The notes beneath the pieces were generated by a model. That model did not search any database, was not told where the DNA came from, and saw only the letters and a list, made by a program, of their open reading frames with translations. The translations under genes and the position numbers were made by a program. This document shows positions 26,501-34,939 of a stretch of DNA of 64,000 bases, in pieces; positions within the stretch are counted from its first letter, which is position 1, and the number at the start of each line of letters is the position of its first letter. Source of the stretch: Aequorivita aurantiaca (lineage in GTDB: Bacteria > Bacteroidota > Bacteroidia > Flavobacteriales > Flavobacteriaceae); the NCBI RefSeq assembly GCF_030410135.1, contig NZ_JAUGQQ010000004.1:124001-188000 (forward strand), in the 5' to 3' direction.

Positions 26501-27295
26501 ATTCTAAAAAAATACCCTTTTTTACTTTCGTTTCTTGCGATAATAATTTTTGCTGAAAATGTTTGGGCGCAGTATGAAATTCCGCCAAAACCTTCGGTGC
26601 AGACTTCGGTTTATGATTATATAAATCTGCTCACGCCACAACAGAAATCTTCACTTGAGAACAAATTGCTGCGCTATGCAGACTCTACTTCCACACAGAT
26701 AGTATGTATCATTATCGGCTCAACGAATGGCGAGGATATTTCTATACTTGGGGCGGAATGGGGACAAAAGTGGGGCATTGGTCAAGGCGGGGAAGATAAC
26801 GGAATTGTTATAACCCTCGCCAAGGACGACCGAAAAGTGGATATAAACACTGGCTACGGCATTGAATATAGAATTACCGATTTAATGGCCGAACGAATAA
26901 TTAATAGAATAATGATTCCGGAATTCAAAACTGGGAATTATTACGCTGGGCTCAATAACGGAAGTGATGCAATATTTGCGGCACTAAAAGGCGAATTTAA
27001 GGAAGAACGTGATTTTGGCGAAAAGGGAGGTTTTAAAATTCCATTTTTTATCATCTTTATTTTTATCATTATTATCATCGCCCTAATTCGTAAAGGGGGA
27101 AAAGGAGGAAATGGCGGGCGCAATAGCGGCGGTGGTTTGCTCGATATCCTAATTCTTAGCAGTTTGGGTCGTGGCGGTTTCGGCGGCGGCGGTGGAAGTT
27201 TTGGCGGTGGCGGAAGTTTTGGCGGTGGCGGCGGCTTTGGCGGAGGTTTTGGTGGCGGTGGCTTTGGTGGCGGTGGTGCTAGCGGTGGTTGGTAA
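26501..27295 (+). CDS. Secreted TPM-domain protein with glycine-rich tail
   Basis: TPM domain (LTPQQKSSLENKLLRYADSTSTQIV ... RKVDINTGYGIEYRITD), then a membrane helix (IPFFIIFIFIIIIIALI) and a long FGGGG-repeat tail ending GGASGGW, as in YgcG-like proteins. The frame clearly encodes a signal peptide, LKKYPFLLSFLAIIIFAENVWAQ, before the TPM domain, but no ATG, GTG or TTG precedes it; only ATT (26501) or ATC (26495) is available. The first GTG (26597) would remove the signal peptide. I place the start at ATT 26501. The missing start codon abuts a repeat tract, so it may have been overwritten, or the sequence may contain an error. Confidence 0.75.
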   Translation: MLKKYPFLLSFLAIIIFAENVWAQYEIPPKPSVQTSVYDYINLLTPQQKSSLENKLLRYADSTSTQIVCIIIGSTNGEDISILGAEWGQKWGIGQGGEDNGIVITLAKDDRKVDINTGYGIEYRITDLMAERIINRIMIPEFKTGNYYAGLNNGSDAIFAALKGEFKEERDFGEKGGFKIPFFIIFIFIIIIIALIRKGGKGGNGGRNSGGGLLDILILSSLGRGGFGGGGGSFGGGGSFGGGGGFGGGFGGGGFGGGGASGGW

Positions 27296-27378
27296 ACTAT
27301 GGATTAGAAATAAGCCACAATTACTTTTAAAACCATTTCTAATTTGCGAAGTTTGCCAAAAATTTTCAATGCTTTTCC

Positions 27379-28029
27379 ATGGACCAATCTAATGCCCGCA
27401 GCGCGCAAAAATTAATTAGATATACATTTTATTTTTTGGGACTTATTTGCTTTGGCCTGGGCGCAGCGATTACCGTGAAAGTACAATATTTGGGATTGCA
27501 TCCGTGGGATGTTTTAAACGTAGCGCTATTTGAAAAAATTGGATTTTCCATTGGCACTTGGAGTATACTGGTTGGCTTGGTTTTAATTTTGATTTCATTG
27601 CTTTTCAGCAAGAAATATGTTAACCTCGGTACATTTTTAAACGCGTTGCTCATAGGTCCGATAATGGATTTCTTTCTGTGGTGGGACGTTCTTCCAAATG
27701 CAACTAATAGCTGGATAGATTATTTAATACTTTTGACAGGCATTTTTTTAATCGGAATTGGTGGAGGACTTTACGTTTCGGGTGGAATTGGAGCGGGACC
27801 GAGAGATGGATTTATGCTTTCCATTTCAGAAAAAACTGGATTGTCCGTTAGTCGTGCCCGGATTATGGTAGAAAGTCTAGTGCTGGTAATTGGGTATTTT
27901 TTGGGCGGACCGGTTTTTTGGGTAACGTTTATCTTCACTTTTGTGTTAAGCCCCATATTTCAGTTTTCACTAAAATACTTTACCCAACTTCGCTATTCTT
28001 TAGAAGGAAAACCATTTCTGAATAAATAG
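27379..28029 (+). CDS. YitT/YczE-family integral membrane protein
   Basis: 216 residues with five or six membrane helices. The family hallmark is the LGLHPWDVLNVALFEKIGFSIGTWSILVG segment and the later GGIGAGPRDGFMLSISEKTGLSVSRARIMVE. Members are found widely; transport or regulatory roles are proposed but unproven. Convergent with der. Confidence 0.85.
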   Translation: MDQSNARSAQKLIRYTFYFLGLICFGLGAAITVKVQYLGLHPWDVLNVALFEKIGFSIGTWSILVGLVLILISLLFSKKYVNLGTFLNALLIGPIMDFFLWWDVLPNATNSWIDYLILLTGIFLIGIGGGLYVSGGIGAGPRDGFMLSISEKTGLSVSRARIMVESLVLVIGYFLGGPVFWVTFIFTFVLSPIFQFSLKYFTQLRYSLEGKPFLNK

Positions 28030-28083
28030 AAAATGTAACTCATTCCTTCCTGGCAAGCACAAAAAATTTAATTGTTGGCTAAA

Positions 28084-29388
28084 TTACTTCTTTCTGAAAT
28101 AAACCGTAATAGGAACCCCCGAAAAATCAAAATTCTCCCGTAATTTATTCTCAATAAAACGTTTGTACGGATCTTTCACATATTGCGGAAGGTTACAGAA
28201 AAACGCAAAACTTGGGTACGGCGTCGGTAACTGCGTACAGAATTTAATTTTCACATATTTCGCCTTATAAGCCGGCGGTGGGTAGGCTTGGATTATAGGA
28301 AGCATCACCTCGTTCAACTCGCTTGTCTTCACTTTTTTGCTTCGGTTTTGATAAACCTCGACAGCAGTTTCAATGGCTTTAAAAATTCGCTGTTTTGTCA
28401 ATACGGAAATAAACACAATGGGCACATCCACAAAAGGTTCAATTTGCTGGCGGATGTATTTTTCATAATCCTTTACGCTACTGCTCTCCTTGTCCTCTAC
28501 CAAATCCCATTTGTTGGCAAGTATCACGATCCCTTTATTGTTGCGTTGCGCGAGCCAAAAAATATTTTCAACCTGCCCATCAAAACCGCGGGTGGCGTCA
28601 AAAATAAGAATAATAACATCGCAATGTTCAATGGCGCGAACGCTTCGCATTACGGAATAAAATTCTAAATCTTCCTTTACTTTGCTCTTTTTACGAATTC
28701 CGGCGGTATCCACTAAATTAAACTCAAACCCAAAACGGTCGTATTTCGTATCGATGCTATCTCGTGTAGTGCCTGCAATATCAGTAACAATATACCTGTC
28801 CTTTCCAATTAAAGCATTGATGAAAGAAGATTTTCCGGCATTCGGGCGGCCAACCACCGCAAAACGTGGCAATTCGCTATTGTCTTCCTCTTCGCGTTCC
28901 GGCAAGGCTTTTACTAAATCATCGAGTAATTCGCCAGTTCCGCTACCATTAATACTGGAGATATTGTATTGATTTTCAAACCCAAGGGAATAAAATTCCA
29001 AGGCATCATTTACTCGTGAGGCAGCATCTACTTTATTGATGGCAAGAAAAATGGGTTTTTTAGAACGGCGTAATAGCTTCGCAACATCTTCATCCATTCC
29101 GGTTACGCCACTTTCCACATCTACCATAAAAATTATTGCATCCGCTTCATCAATGGCAAGTTCTACTTGTTTGTCAATTTCGGCTTCAAAAATATCATCG
29201 CTTCCTTTTACATATCCGCCTGTATCAATCAACGAAAATTCCTTTCCGTTCCAATCGCTTTTTCCATAATGGCGGTCGCGTGTAACGCCACTCACCGCAT
29301 CAACAATGGCCTCACGGCGCTGTATCAATCTGTTGAAGAAAGTGGATTTCCCCACATTCGGTCTTCCTACCACGGCAACAATGCTCAT
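28084..29388 (-). CDS. der: Ribosome-assembly GTPase Der (EngA)
   Basis: 434 residues from the ATG at 29386-29388 ([19 protein letters not shown]); a frame extension of seven codons upstream is unlikely to be used. Two tandem GTPase domains: first [18 protein letters not shown]; second [18 protein letters not shown]; then a C-terminal KH-like domain ([24 protein letters not shown]). Needed for 50S subunit maturation. Confidence 0.97.
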   Translation of the reverse strand: MSIVAVVGRPNVGKSTFFNRLIQRREAIVDAVSGVTRDRHYGKSDWNGKEFSLIDTGGYVKGSDDIFEAEIDKQVELAIDEADAIIFMVDVESGVTGMDEDVAKLLRRSKKPIFLAINKVDAASRVNDALEFYSLGFENQYNISSINGSGTGELLDDLVKALPEREEEDNSELPRFAVVGRPNAGKSSFINALIGKDRYIVTDIAGTTRDSIDTKYDRFGFEFNLVDTAGIRKKSKVKEDLEFYSVMRSVRAIEHCDVIILIFDATRGFDGQVENIFWLAQRNNKGIVILANKWDLVEDKESSSVKDYEKYIRQQIEPFVDVPIVFISVLTKQRIFKAIETAVEVYQNRSKKVKTSELNEVMLPIIQAYPPPAYKAKYVKIKFCTQLPTPYPSFAFFCNLPQYVKDPYKRFIENKLRENFDFSGVPITVYFRKK

Positions 29389-29471
29389 AATCTCTTTTTT
29401 AGGGTGCAAAAATAGGTTTTAGTTGGCAGAAAAAATACTATTTTAACCCCTTAAAAAATAAAAGCCAAGGA

Positions 29472-29969
29472 ATGCTTCCAAATGAAATAATTTTAAGACC
29501 CCGATTCAAGCTGGAAGTTGAACAGCCTTGTTCACACTTGTTTGCAAAATTTTCCGAAATAAAAAAATCGCAAAGAAGGTTTGTGGTTTCTTGTATTGAC
29601 GATCATATTTTCATCAAACTTCCCAATGGACAACAGCATTTTTGGTCGCCCCAATTGCATTTGGAGCTATCAGATTTAGCCCGAAACAAATGTTTGCTGC
29701 AAGGTTTTTTCGGGCCAAACCCCACTGTATGGACCATGTTTATGTTTTTGCACGTAGCCGTGGGAATTCTGTTTATGGTGAATTTGACGTGGCTTTATTC
29801 CAATTTCAATCTGGGAAATTCATTTGGGTTACAAATTGCTATTACCGTGATTTTAATCCTCCTCTGGATTCTGCTTTACGTTGCCGGAAGAATTGGCAAG
29901 AAAAAAGGGAAACCGGGAATGCGCGATTTGTATGATTTTATGGACGAAATTATAAATTCTGAAACTTAA
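29472..29969 (+). CDS. Conserved two-helix membrane protein between der and era
   Basis: 165 residues: a soluble N-terminal half (CSHLFAKFSEIK ... VSCIDDHIFIKLP) followed by two membrane helices (TMFMFLHVAVGILFMVNLTWL and LQIAITVILILLWILLYVAG). I do not recognise a named domain. The position between the GTPase genes der and era looks conserved in Flavobacteriia to my recollection, but it is not itself a GTPase: no P-loop is present. Confidence 0.75.
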   Translation: MLPNEIILRPRFKLEVEQPCSHLFAKFSEIKKSQRRFVVSCIDDHIFIKLPNGQQHFWSPQLHLELSDLARNKCLLQGFFGPNPTVWTMFMFLHVAVGILFMVNLTWLYSNFNLGNSFGLQIAITVILILLWILLYVAGRIGKKKGKPGMRDLYDFMDEIINSET

Positions 29970-29984
29970 AATTGGGCAAATGGC

Positions 29985-30869
29985 TCATTGATTATATCCA
30001 AATCTGCGCAATTGCCTTTCATTACTGCGCCAATCTTTGTTCACTTTTACATATAGTTCGAGATGGATTTGCTTTCCGAAGAATTTTTCCAAATCCTTTC
30101 TCGCCTCAATCCCCACGCGCTTTAAGGCTGAACCTTTGTGGCCGATAATAATTCCTTTTTGGGTTTCGCGTTCAACCATAATTACGCTACGGATGCGGAT
30201 GATGTTTTCTTCCTCAAAAAACTCCTCCGTATCAATTTCTACGGAATATGGAATTTCCTTTTTATAGTGAATTAATATTTTTTCGCGAATCGCCTCATTT
30301 ACGAAAAACCGCTCGGGTTTGTCAGTCAATTGATCTTTTGGATAAAATGGTGGCGATTCGGGCAGCAATTCAATTATCCGATTGAAAACTTCAGAAACGC
30401 CAAAATTTTGAAGTGCCGAAATAGCAAAAATCTCAGCATTCGGAACTTTTTCCTGCCACATCTTTAAAGCTTCGGAAAGCAGCTCCTCATTGCCTTTGTC
30501 AATTTTATTTATAAGAAGTAAAACGGGAATTTTGGAGTTTGTAATTTTGTTGAAAAACGCTTCATCCTTCAATTCCTTTTCGCCCAATTCAACCAAATAC
30601 AGCAAAATATCGGCATCTTCGAAAGCAGATTTTACGAAGTCCATCATACTTTCCTGAAGCTGATACGCAGGTTTAATAATTCCCGGCGTGTCGCTCAATA
30701 ATACTTGAAAATCATCGCCATTCACAATGCCCAAAATTCGGTGGCGCGTGGTTTGCGCTTTGGAAGTGATAATGGAAAGCCGTTCGCCTACAAATGCATT
30801 CATCAGCGTACTTTTACCAACGTTTGGATTTCCTATTATGTTCACAAATCCGGCCTTGTGCTTCGTCAT
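29985..30869 (-). CDS. era: GTPase Era
   Basis: 294 residues. G1 GNPNVGKST, G2 T in TSKAQTTRHRI, G3 DTPG, G4 NKID, followed by a C-terminal KH domain with GIIIGHKGSALKRVGIEARKDLEKFF. Binds 16S rRNA in small-subunit assembly. It ends 16 bp from the convergent membrane-protein gene. Confidence 0.97.
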   Translation of the reverse strand: MTKHKAGFVNIIGNPNVGKSTLMNAFVGERLSIITSKAQTTRHRILGIVNGDDFQVLLSDTPGIIKPAYQLQESMMDFVKSAFEDADILLYLVELGEKELKDEAFFNKITNSKIPVLLLINKIDKGNEELLSEALKMWQEKVPNAEIFAISALQNFGVSEVFNRIIELLPESPPFYPKDQLTDKPERFFVNEAIREKILIHYKKEIPYSVEIDTEEFFEEENIIRIRSVIMVERETQKGIIIGHKGSALKRVGIEARKDLEKFFGKQIHLELYVKVNKDWRSNERQLRRFGYNQ

Positions 30870-30956
30870 AACTGTATTGTTTTATTACAAATTTAAGGCA
30901 TAAATTTCTAACCCGTGGATTTGCTCTCTTTTTAAAACTTTCAATATTGAAATCCT

Positions 30957-30964
30957 TACTTTTG
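30957..30964 (+). promoter_or_regulatory. -10 box TACTTTTG directly before the DUF5522 gene
   Basis: A full TAnnTTTG match ending five bases before the ATG at 30969. The transcript would start at or within a few bases of the start codon (leaderless). Confidence 0.55.
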
Positions 30965-30968
30965 TGAA

Positions 30969-31130
30969 ATGCTTTTTCCAAAGAAAAATATACCCCTCGA
31001 AGAAGGCGATTATTACCTTACGCCCGAAGGCTACAAATGTTTTACGGCGCAGTATCATTTAAAACGTGGCTATTGCTGCCAAAGCGGTTGCCGCCACTGC
31101 CCGTATGGGTTTGATAAAAGTAGGCTGTAG
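30969..31130 (+). CDS. DUF5522-type small cysteine-rich protein
   Basis: 53 residues: MLFPKKNIPLEEGDYYLTPEGYKCFTAQYHLKRGYCCQSGCRHCPYGF and a short tail. The CCxxxCxxCPYG cluster with preceding YHLKRG is the DUF5522 signature, probably a metal-binding knuckle. Function unknown. The last four residues and the TAG stop come from the 7-bp tandem repeat at 31120-31153, so the native C-terminus was probably altered. Confidence 0.82.
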   Translation: MLFPKKNIPLEEGDYYLTPEGYKCFTAQYHLKRGYCCQSGCRHCPYGFDKSRL

Positions 31131-31153
31131 GCTGTAGGCTGTAGGCTGTAGGC
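31120..31153 (+). repeat. GTAGGCT tandem repeat (period 7)
   Basis: Nearly five perfect copies of GTAGGCT. It overlaps the 3' end of the DUF5522 gene and supplies its stop codon. Perfect copies suggest recent expansion and possible length variation between strains. Confidence 0.9.
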
Positions 31154-31161
31154 AAAAATAT

Positions 31162-31242
31162 TTCTTATAAACTAAACTTTTAAACGCATAAACTTTTAAA
31201 CTTAAAATATCAACTCATAAACTAATCGACTCATTGACTACT
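31162..31242 (+). repeat. TTTTAAAC / CTCATAAACT word tract before hutU
   Basis: Reiterated ACTTTTAAAC, AACTCATAAACT and GACTCATTGACT words fill the gap up to the hutU ATG. Same style as the tract at 26420-26490. No clear promoter is visible in it. Confidence 0.65.
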
Positions 31243-31243
31243 A

Positions 31244-33226
31244 ATGACTTTTAAAGAACAAATACAACAAGGAATTCCTTCGGTTTTACCTGAAAAGAAA
31301 TCTTACGATCCAAACATAAACCACGCGCCAAAACGCAAGGAAATTCTTTCAAAGGAAGAAAAGGAACTTGCGCTTCGCAATGCGCTTCGCTATTTTGAAC
31401 CAAAACATCACGCCACGCTCCTCCCCGAGTTTCGTGAGGAATTGGAGAAATACGGACGTATTTATATGTACCGTTTCCGTCCCGATTATAAAATTTACGC
31501 CCGGCCAATTGAGGAATATCCCGGAAAATGTGACCAAGCAAAGGCAATAATGCTGATGATCCAAAACAATCTGGATTATGCAGTTGCACAACATCCGCAC
31601 GAATTGATTACTTACGGAGGAAATGGAGCAGTTTTTCAAAATTGGGCGCAATATCTTTTGGTGATGAAATACCTTTCGGAAATAACCGATGAGCAAACTT
31701 TAGCTGTGTATTCGGGCCATCCGCTCGGGTTGTTTCCTTCGCATAAAAATGCGCCAAGGGTTGTGGTTACAAATGGAATGATGATCCCGAATTATTCAAA
31801 ACCGGACGATTGGGAAAAATTCAATGCTTTGGGAGTAACCCAATACGGACAAATGACGGCGGGAAGCTATATGTACATCGGTCCGCAGGGAATTGTTCAC
31901 GGCACGACGATTACGGTTTTGAATGGTTTCAGAAAAATAAAAAAAGAACCAAAAGGTGGTCTTTTCGTAACGTCCGGACTGGGCGGAATGAGCGGCGCGC
32001 AACCAAAAGCCGGGAATATCGCTGGCTGCGTAACGGTGTGCGCCGAAGTAAATAAAAAAGCTACTGAAACGAGGCACAGCCAAGGTTGGGTTGACGAAGT
32101 GATTTCAGATTTGGATGCACTTTCCAAACGTGTGAAAGAAGCAATGGCGAAAAAAGAAACCGTTTCAATAGCTTACGATGGAAATGTGGTTGAAGTTTGG
32201 GAAAAGTTTGATAAAGATAATATTCATATCGATTTGGGAAGTGATCAAACTTCGCTTCACAATCCCTGGGCTGGCGGTTATTATCCAGCGGGATTGACGT
32301 ATGGGGAAGCCAACGAAATGATGGCAAACAATCCAGAGCAATTTAAAAAAGAAGTGCAAAAAAGCTTGCGCCGCCAAGTGGAAGCAATCAATAAACACGC
32401 AGCAAAGGGAACTTATTTCTTCGACTATGGAAATGCGTTTCTTTTGGAAGCTTCGCGTGCCGGGGCCGATGTTCTGTCCGAAGAAAAAAACAAAGAATTT
32501 AAATATCCATCATACGTTCAAGACATAATGGGCCCGATGTGTTTTGATTACGGCTTCGGACCATTTCGCTGGGTTTGTGCTTCCGGAAAACCTGAAGATC
32601 TTCAAAAAACCGATGAAATAGCTTCCGAAGTTTTGGAACGATTAATGAAAAACTCGCCAAAGGAAATCCAGCAACAAATGCAGGATAACATTACTTGGAT
32701 TAAAGGTGCTCAGGAAAATAAATTGGTCGTGGGTTCGCAAGCACGAATACTTTATGCAGATTCTGACGGGCGGGTGCAGATTGCTTCGGCTTTCAACAAA
32801 GCCATTTCCGAAGGAAAAATTGGCCCGGTTATTTTAGGACGCGACCATCATGACGTTTCCGGAACTGATTCGCCCTACCGCGAAACTTCAAATATATATG
32901 ACGGTAGCAGATTCACGGCCGATATGGCGATACAAAATGTAATTGGCGATAGCTTCCGCGGCGCTACTTGGGTGAGCATTCATAATGGCGGCGGAGTTGG
33001 TTGGGGCGAAGTAATAAACGGAGGTTTCGGAATGGTTCTTGATGGTAGTGAAGATGCGCAACGACGTTTGGAAAACATGCTTTTCTGGGATGTAAATAAC
33101 GGAATCGCAAGACGCAGTTGGGCACGAAATGATGAAGCTGTTTTCGCCATAAAGCGCGCGATGGAAAACAATCCGCAGTTAAAGGTTACGCTTCCTAATT
33201 TCGTTGACGACAATCTTTTCAAATAA
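31244..33226 (+). CDS. hutU: Urocanate hydratase
   Basis: Converts urocanate to imidazolonepropionate in histidine degradation. It has 660 residues, the long Bacteroidota form compared with about 557 in Proteobacteria. Signatures: TYGGNGAVFQNWAQY near residue 120, NAD-site VTSGLGGMSGAQPKA, DQTSLHNPWAGGYYPAGL, and FGPFRWVCASG. No other hut gene is in the window, so the pathway must be completed elsewhere. Confidence 0.96.
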   Translation: MTFKEQIQQGIPSVLPEKKSYDPNINHAPKRKEILSKEEKELALRNALRYFEPKHHATLLPEFREELEKYGRIYMYRFRPDYKIYARPIEEYPGKCDQAKAIMLMIQNNLDYAVAQHPHELITYGGNGAVFQNWAQYLLVMKYLSEITDEQTLAVYSGHPLGLFPSHKNAPRVVVTNGMMIPNYSKPDDWEKFNALGVTQYGQMTAGSYMYIGPQGIVHGTTITVLNGFRKIKKEPKGGLFVTSGLGGMSGAQPKAGNIAGCVTVCAEVNKKATETRHSQGWVDEVISDLDALSKRVKEAMAKKETVSIAYDGNVVEVWEKFDKDNIHIDLGSDQTSLHNPWAGGYYPAGLTYGEANEMMANNPEQFKKEVQKSLRRQVEAINKHAAKGTYFFDYGNAFLLEASRAGADVLSEEKNKEFKYPSYVQDIMGPMCFDYGFGPFRWVCASGKPEDLQKTDEIASEVLERLMKNSPKEIQQQMQDNITWIKGAQENKLVVGSQARILYADSDGRVQIASAFNKAISEGKIGPVILGRDHHDVSGTDSPYRETSNIYDGSRFTADMAIQNVIGDSFRGATWVSIHNGGGVGWGEVINGGFGMVLDGSEDAQRRLENMLFWDVNNGIARRSWARNDEAVFAIKRAMENNPQLKVTLPNFVDDNLFK

Positions 33227-33293
33227 ATTTCTTTAACTTTAAAAGAAAACGACAGTTATAAAAATTGTTCGTTTCAACTTAAAAAATTGCATT

Positions 33294-33833
33294 ATGAAAG
33301 CACTTAAATTTCTACCCCTATTATTGCTTTTTGTGTTCGCCTCCTGCTCCACCGTTCGCGTGGCGACAGATTTTGACAAAGAAGCAAATTTTACCCAATA
33401 CAATTCCTTCGCATTTTATAAGCCCGGAATTGACAAAGCCGAAATCAGCGATCTCGACAAAAAACGAATTCTTCGCGCTATTGAGGAAAACCTTACTTTG
33501 AAGGGAATGTCAAAATCTGAAACGCCAGATTTACTTGTTAGTATTTTCACTAAAGAACGCGAACGTGTGGATGTTTACAATAACAATTTTGGCTACGGCT
33601 GGGGTTGGAATCCTTGGTATTACGGAGGATATTACGGAAGTAGCAGTGTTTCTCGAACCGCTGAGGGTACACTTTTCATTGATTTAATTGATGCTAAAAC
33701 CAACAGTTTAGTTTGGCAAGGTATGGGAAGTGCCGATTTGGTAACTGCCGATATGGAAAGAAAAGAAGAGCGAATCCGCGAAATAGTGATGAAAATTTTA
33801 GCGGAATACCCACCGGGGGCGATGAAAAAGTAA
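33294..33833 (+). CDS. DUF4136 lipoprotein
   Basis: 179 residues: lipoprotein signal with lipobox FASC (residue 19), then the DUF4136 domain beginning VATDFDKEANFTQYNSFAFY, and an aromatic glycine-rich stretch YGWGWNPWYYGGYYG before the conserved EGTLFIDLIDAKTNSLVWQG. Probably outer-membrane anchored; role unknown. 67 bp after hutU. Confidence 0.92.
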   Translation: MKALKFLPLLLLFVFASCSTVRVATDFDKEANFTQYNSFAFYKPGIDKAEISDLDKKRILRAIEENLTLKGMSKSETPDLLVSIFTKERERVDVYNNNFGYGWGWNPWYYGGYYGSSSVSRTAEGTLFIDLIDAKTNSLVWQGMGSADLVTADMERKEERIREIVMKILAEYPPGAMKK

Positions 33834-33955
33834 GCCCGAAAAAATCCTCAACCAACAAAATATTCTTCTGAAAAAATTCAGGTTCCCAAGAGCTTACTTG
33901 TGGAACGAACTGTAACAATCTACCTCATCGATTTAAAAATTAAAAAGAAAAAGGT

Positions 33956-34867
33956 ATGAAAACATTTAAATTAGTATTGCTGGTATTGCTCACAAGTTTT
34001 GGAATACAGGCACAAGAACTCGTTAGTGGAAAAGCTACTTTAACAAAAGTAAAAGAAGGAATATTCGAAATAAAAATAGAAGGTGGCCCAATAAAAGAAA
34101 TTGATATACGACCCAATGTTGAAGAACATCTTCAGGGCACCTTGGCTGTTCTTTTTAAAGATTGTGAGGAAATAAGACAATCGGTTTTTGATCTAAAATT
34201 TATAACGGAAACCGATTTGATAAATACCGTGCAACAATACAATACCTGCAATTACACGCCCTTTGAGCCTACAGAAAATGAAGTGGAGCGAGCTGAAAAT
34301 TTTCAGGAAGATAAATATAGATTCTTTGCAAGCATTGGCGCTTCCATGAATCGTATCAGTTTTTTCAATTTGGACGATTATGAAAATTTGGCCCAAGGTC
34401 AATTAAGTTTCGGGCTGGCTGCGACACCGGGTTTTTTGGGATCGCTGCAGGAAAATTTATATTTTACTTTGGAGGCGAGCGCAGCTTTTTCGGGCGATAA
34501 GGATTTTGGCAATTCGCCCTTCGCAACAAATTTTAATAAAAATTCTTTCAGGACAAATTTGGGAACCGAGTTTCATTTCAACAAAAAGGGTTCTATAAAT
34601 CCACTAATAGGTATTGGCATTGGCCTTGTTCGCGATCATTACGATGGAAATTATAACGATTTCAAAATTAATCAAACGGAAGGAAGTGTTTATTGGACGC
34701 CAAAAGCCGGGGTATTGTTCAAGTTGGATAACAAAAAATCGCTGGGTGTAATTGTAAGTTATATTCCCGAATATGAAAACGATCTTTCATTTCTCGCAAA
34801 TGACGAAATAGTACCTTTGATTATCGATACGTATTATATTAATGCAGGTTTGTATTTCTATTTCTAA
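33956..34867 (+). CDS. Exported outer-membrane beta-barrel-like protein
   Basis: 303 residues: signal peptide (MKTFKLVLLVLLTSFGIQAQ), a soluble region with two cysteines, and a C-terminal half of alternating amphipathic strands (KYRFFASIGASMNRISFF ... LGVIVSYIPEYE ... TYYINAGLYFYF) ending in an aromatic residue, as in outer-membrane barrels. No specific family recognised. Confidence 0.7.
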   Translation: MKTFKLVLLVLLTSFGIQAQELVSGKATLTKVKEGIFEIKIEGGPIKEIDIRPNVEEHLQGTLAVLFKDCEEIRQSVFDLKFITETDLINTVQQYNTCNYTPFEPTENEVERAENFQEDKYRFFASIGASMNRISFFNLDDYENLAQGQLSFGLAATPGFLGSLQENLYFTLEASAAFSGDKDFGNSPFATNFNKNSFRTNLGTEFHFNKKGSINPLIGIGIGLVRDHYDGNYNDFKINQTEGSVYWTPKAGVLFKLDNKKSLGVIVSYIPEYENDLSFLANDEIVPLIIDTYYINAGLYFYF

Positions 34868-34880
34868 AAACTCACAAAAT

Positions 34881-34912
34881 GAAAAGCCTCCAGATTATAG
34901 AAGCTTTTCATA
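34881..34912. terminator. Terminator between convergent barrel-protein and E1 genes
   Basis: GAAAAGC and GCTTTTC form a 7-bp stem, extended by TC/GA. On the minus strand it is followed by ATTTTGTG. It lies in the 72-bp convergent gap. Confidence 0.7.
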
Positions 34913-34939
34913 AAAGCATAGTTTAATAAAGATTTTTAA

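Noticed and set aside
27171-27392. Alternative Ala/Val-rich frame over the TPM glycine tail
   Set aside because: It is the +1 reading of the GGC/GGT repeats that encode the glycine tail; not an independent gene.
33834-33955. Possible small RNA or leader between the DUF4136 and barrel genes
   Set aside because: No hairpin, consensus promoter or known motif could be made out.
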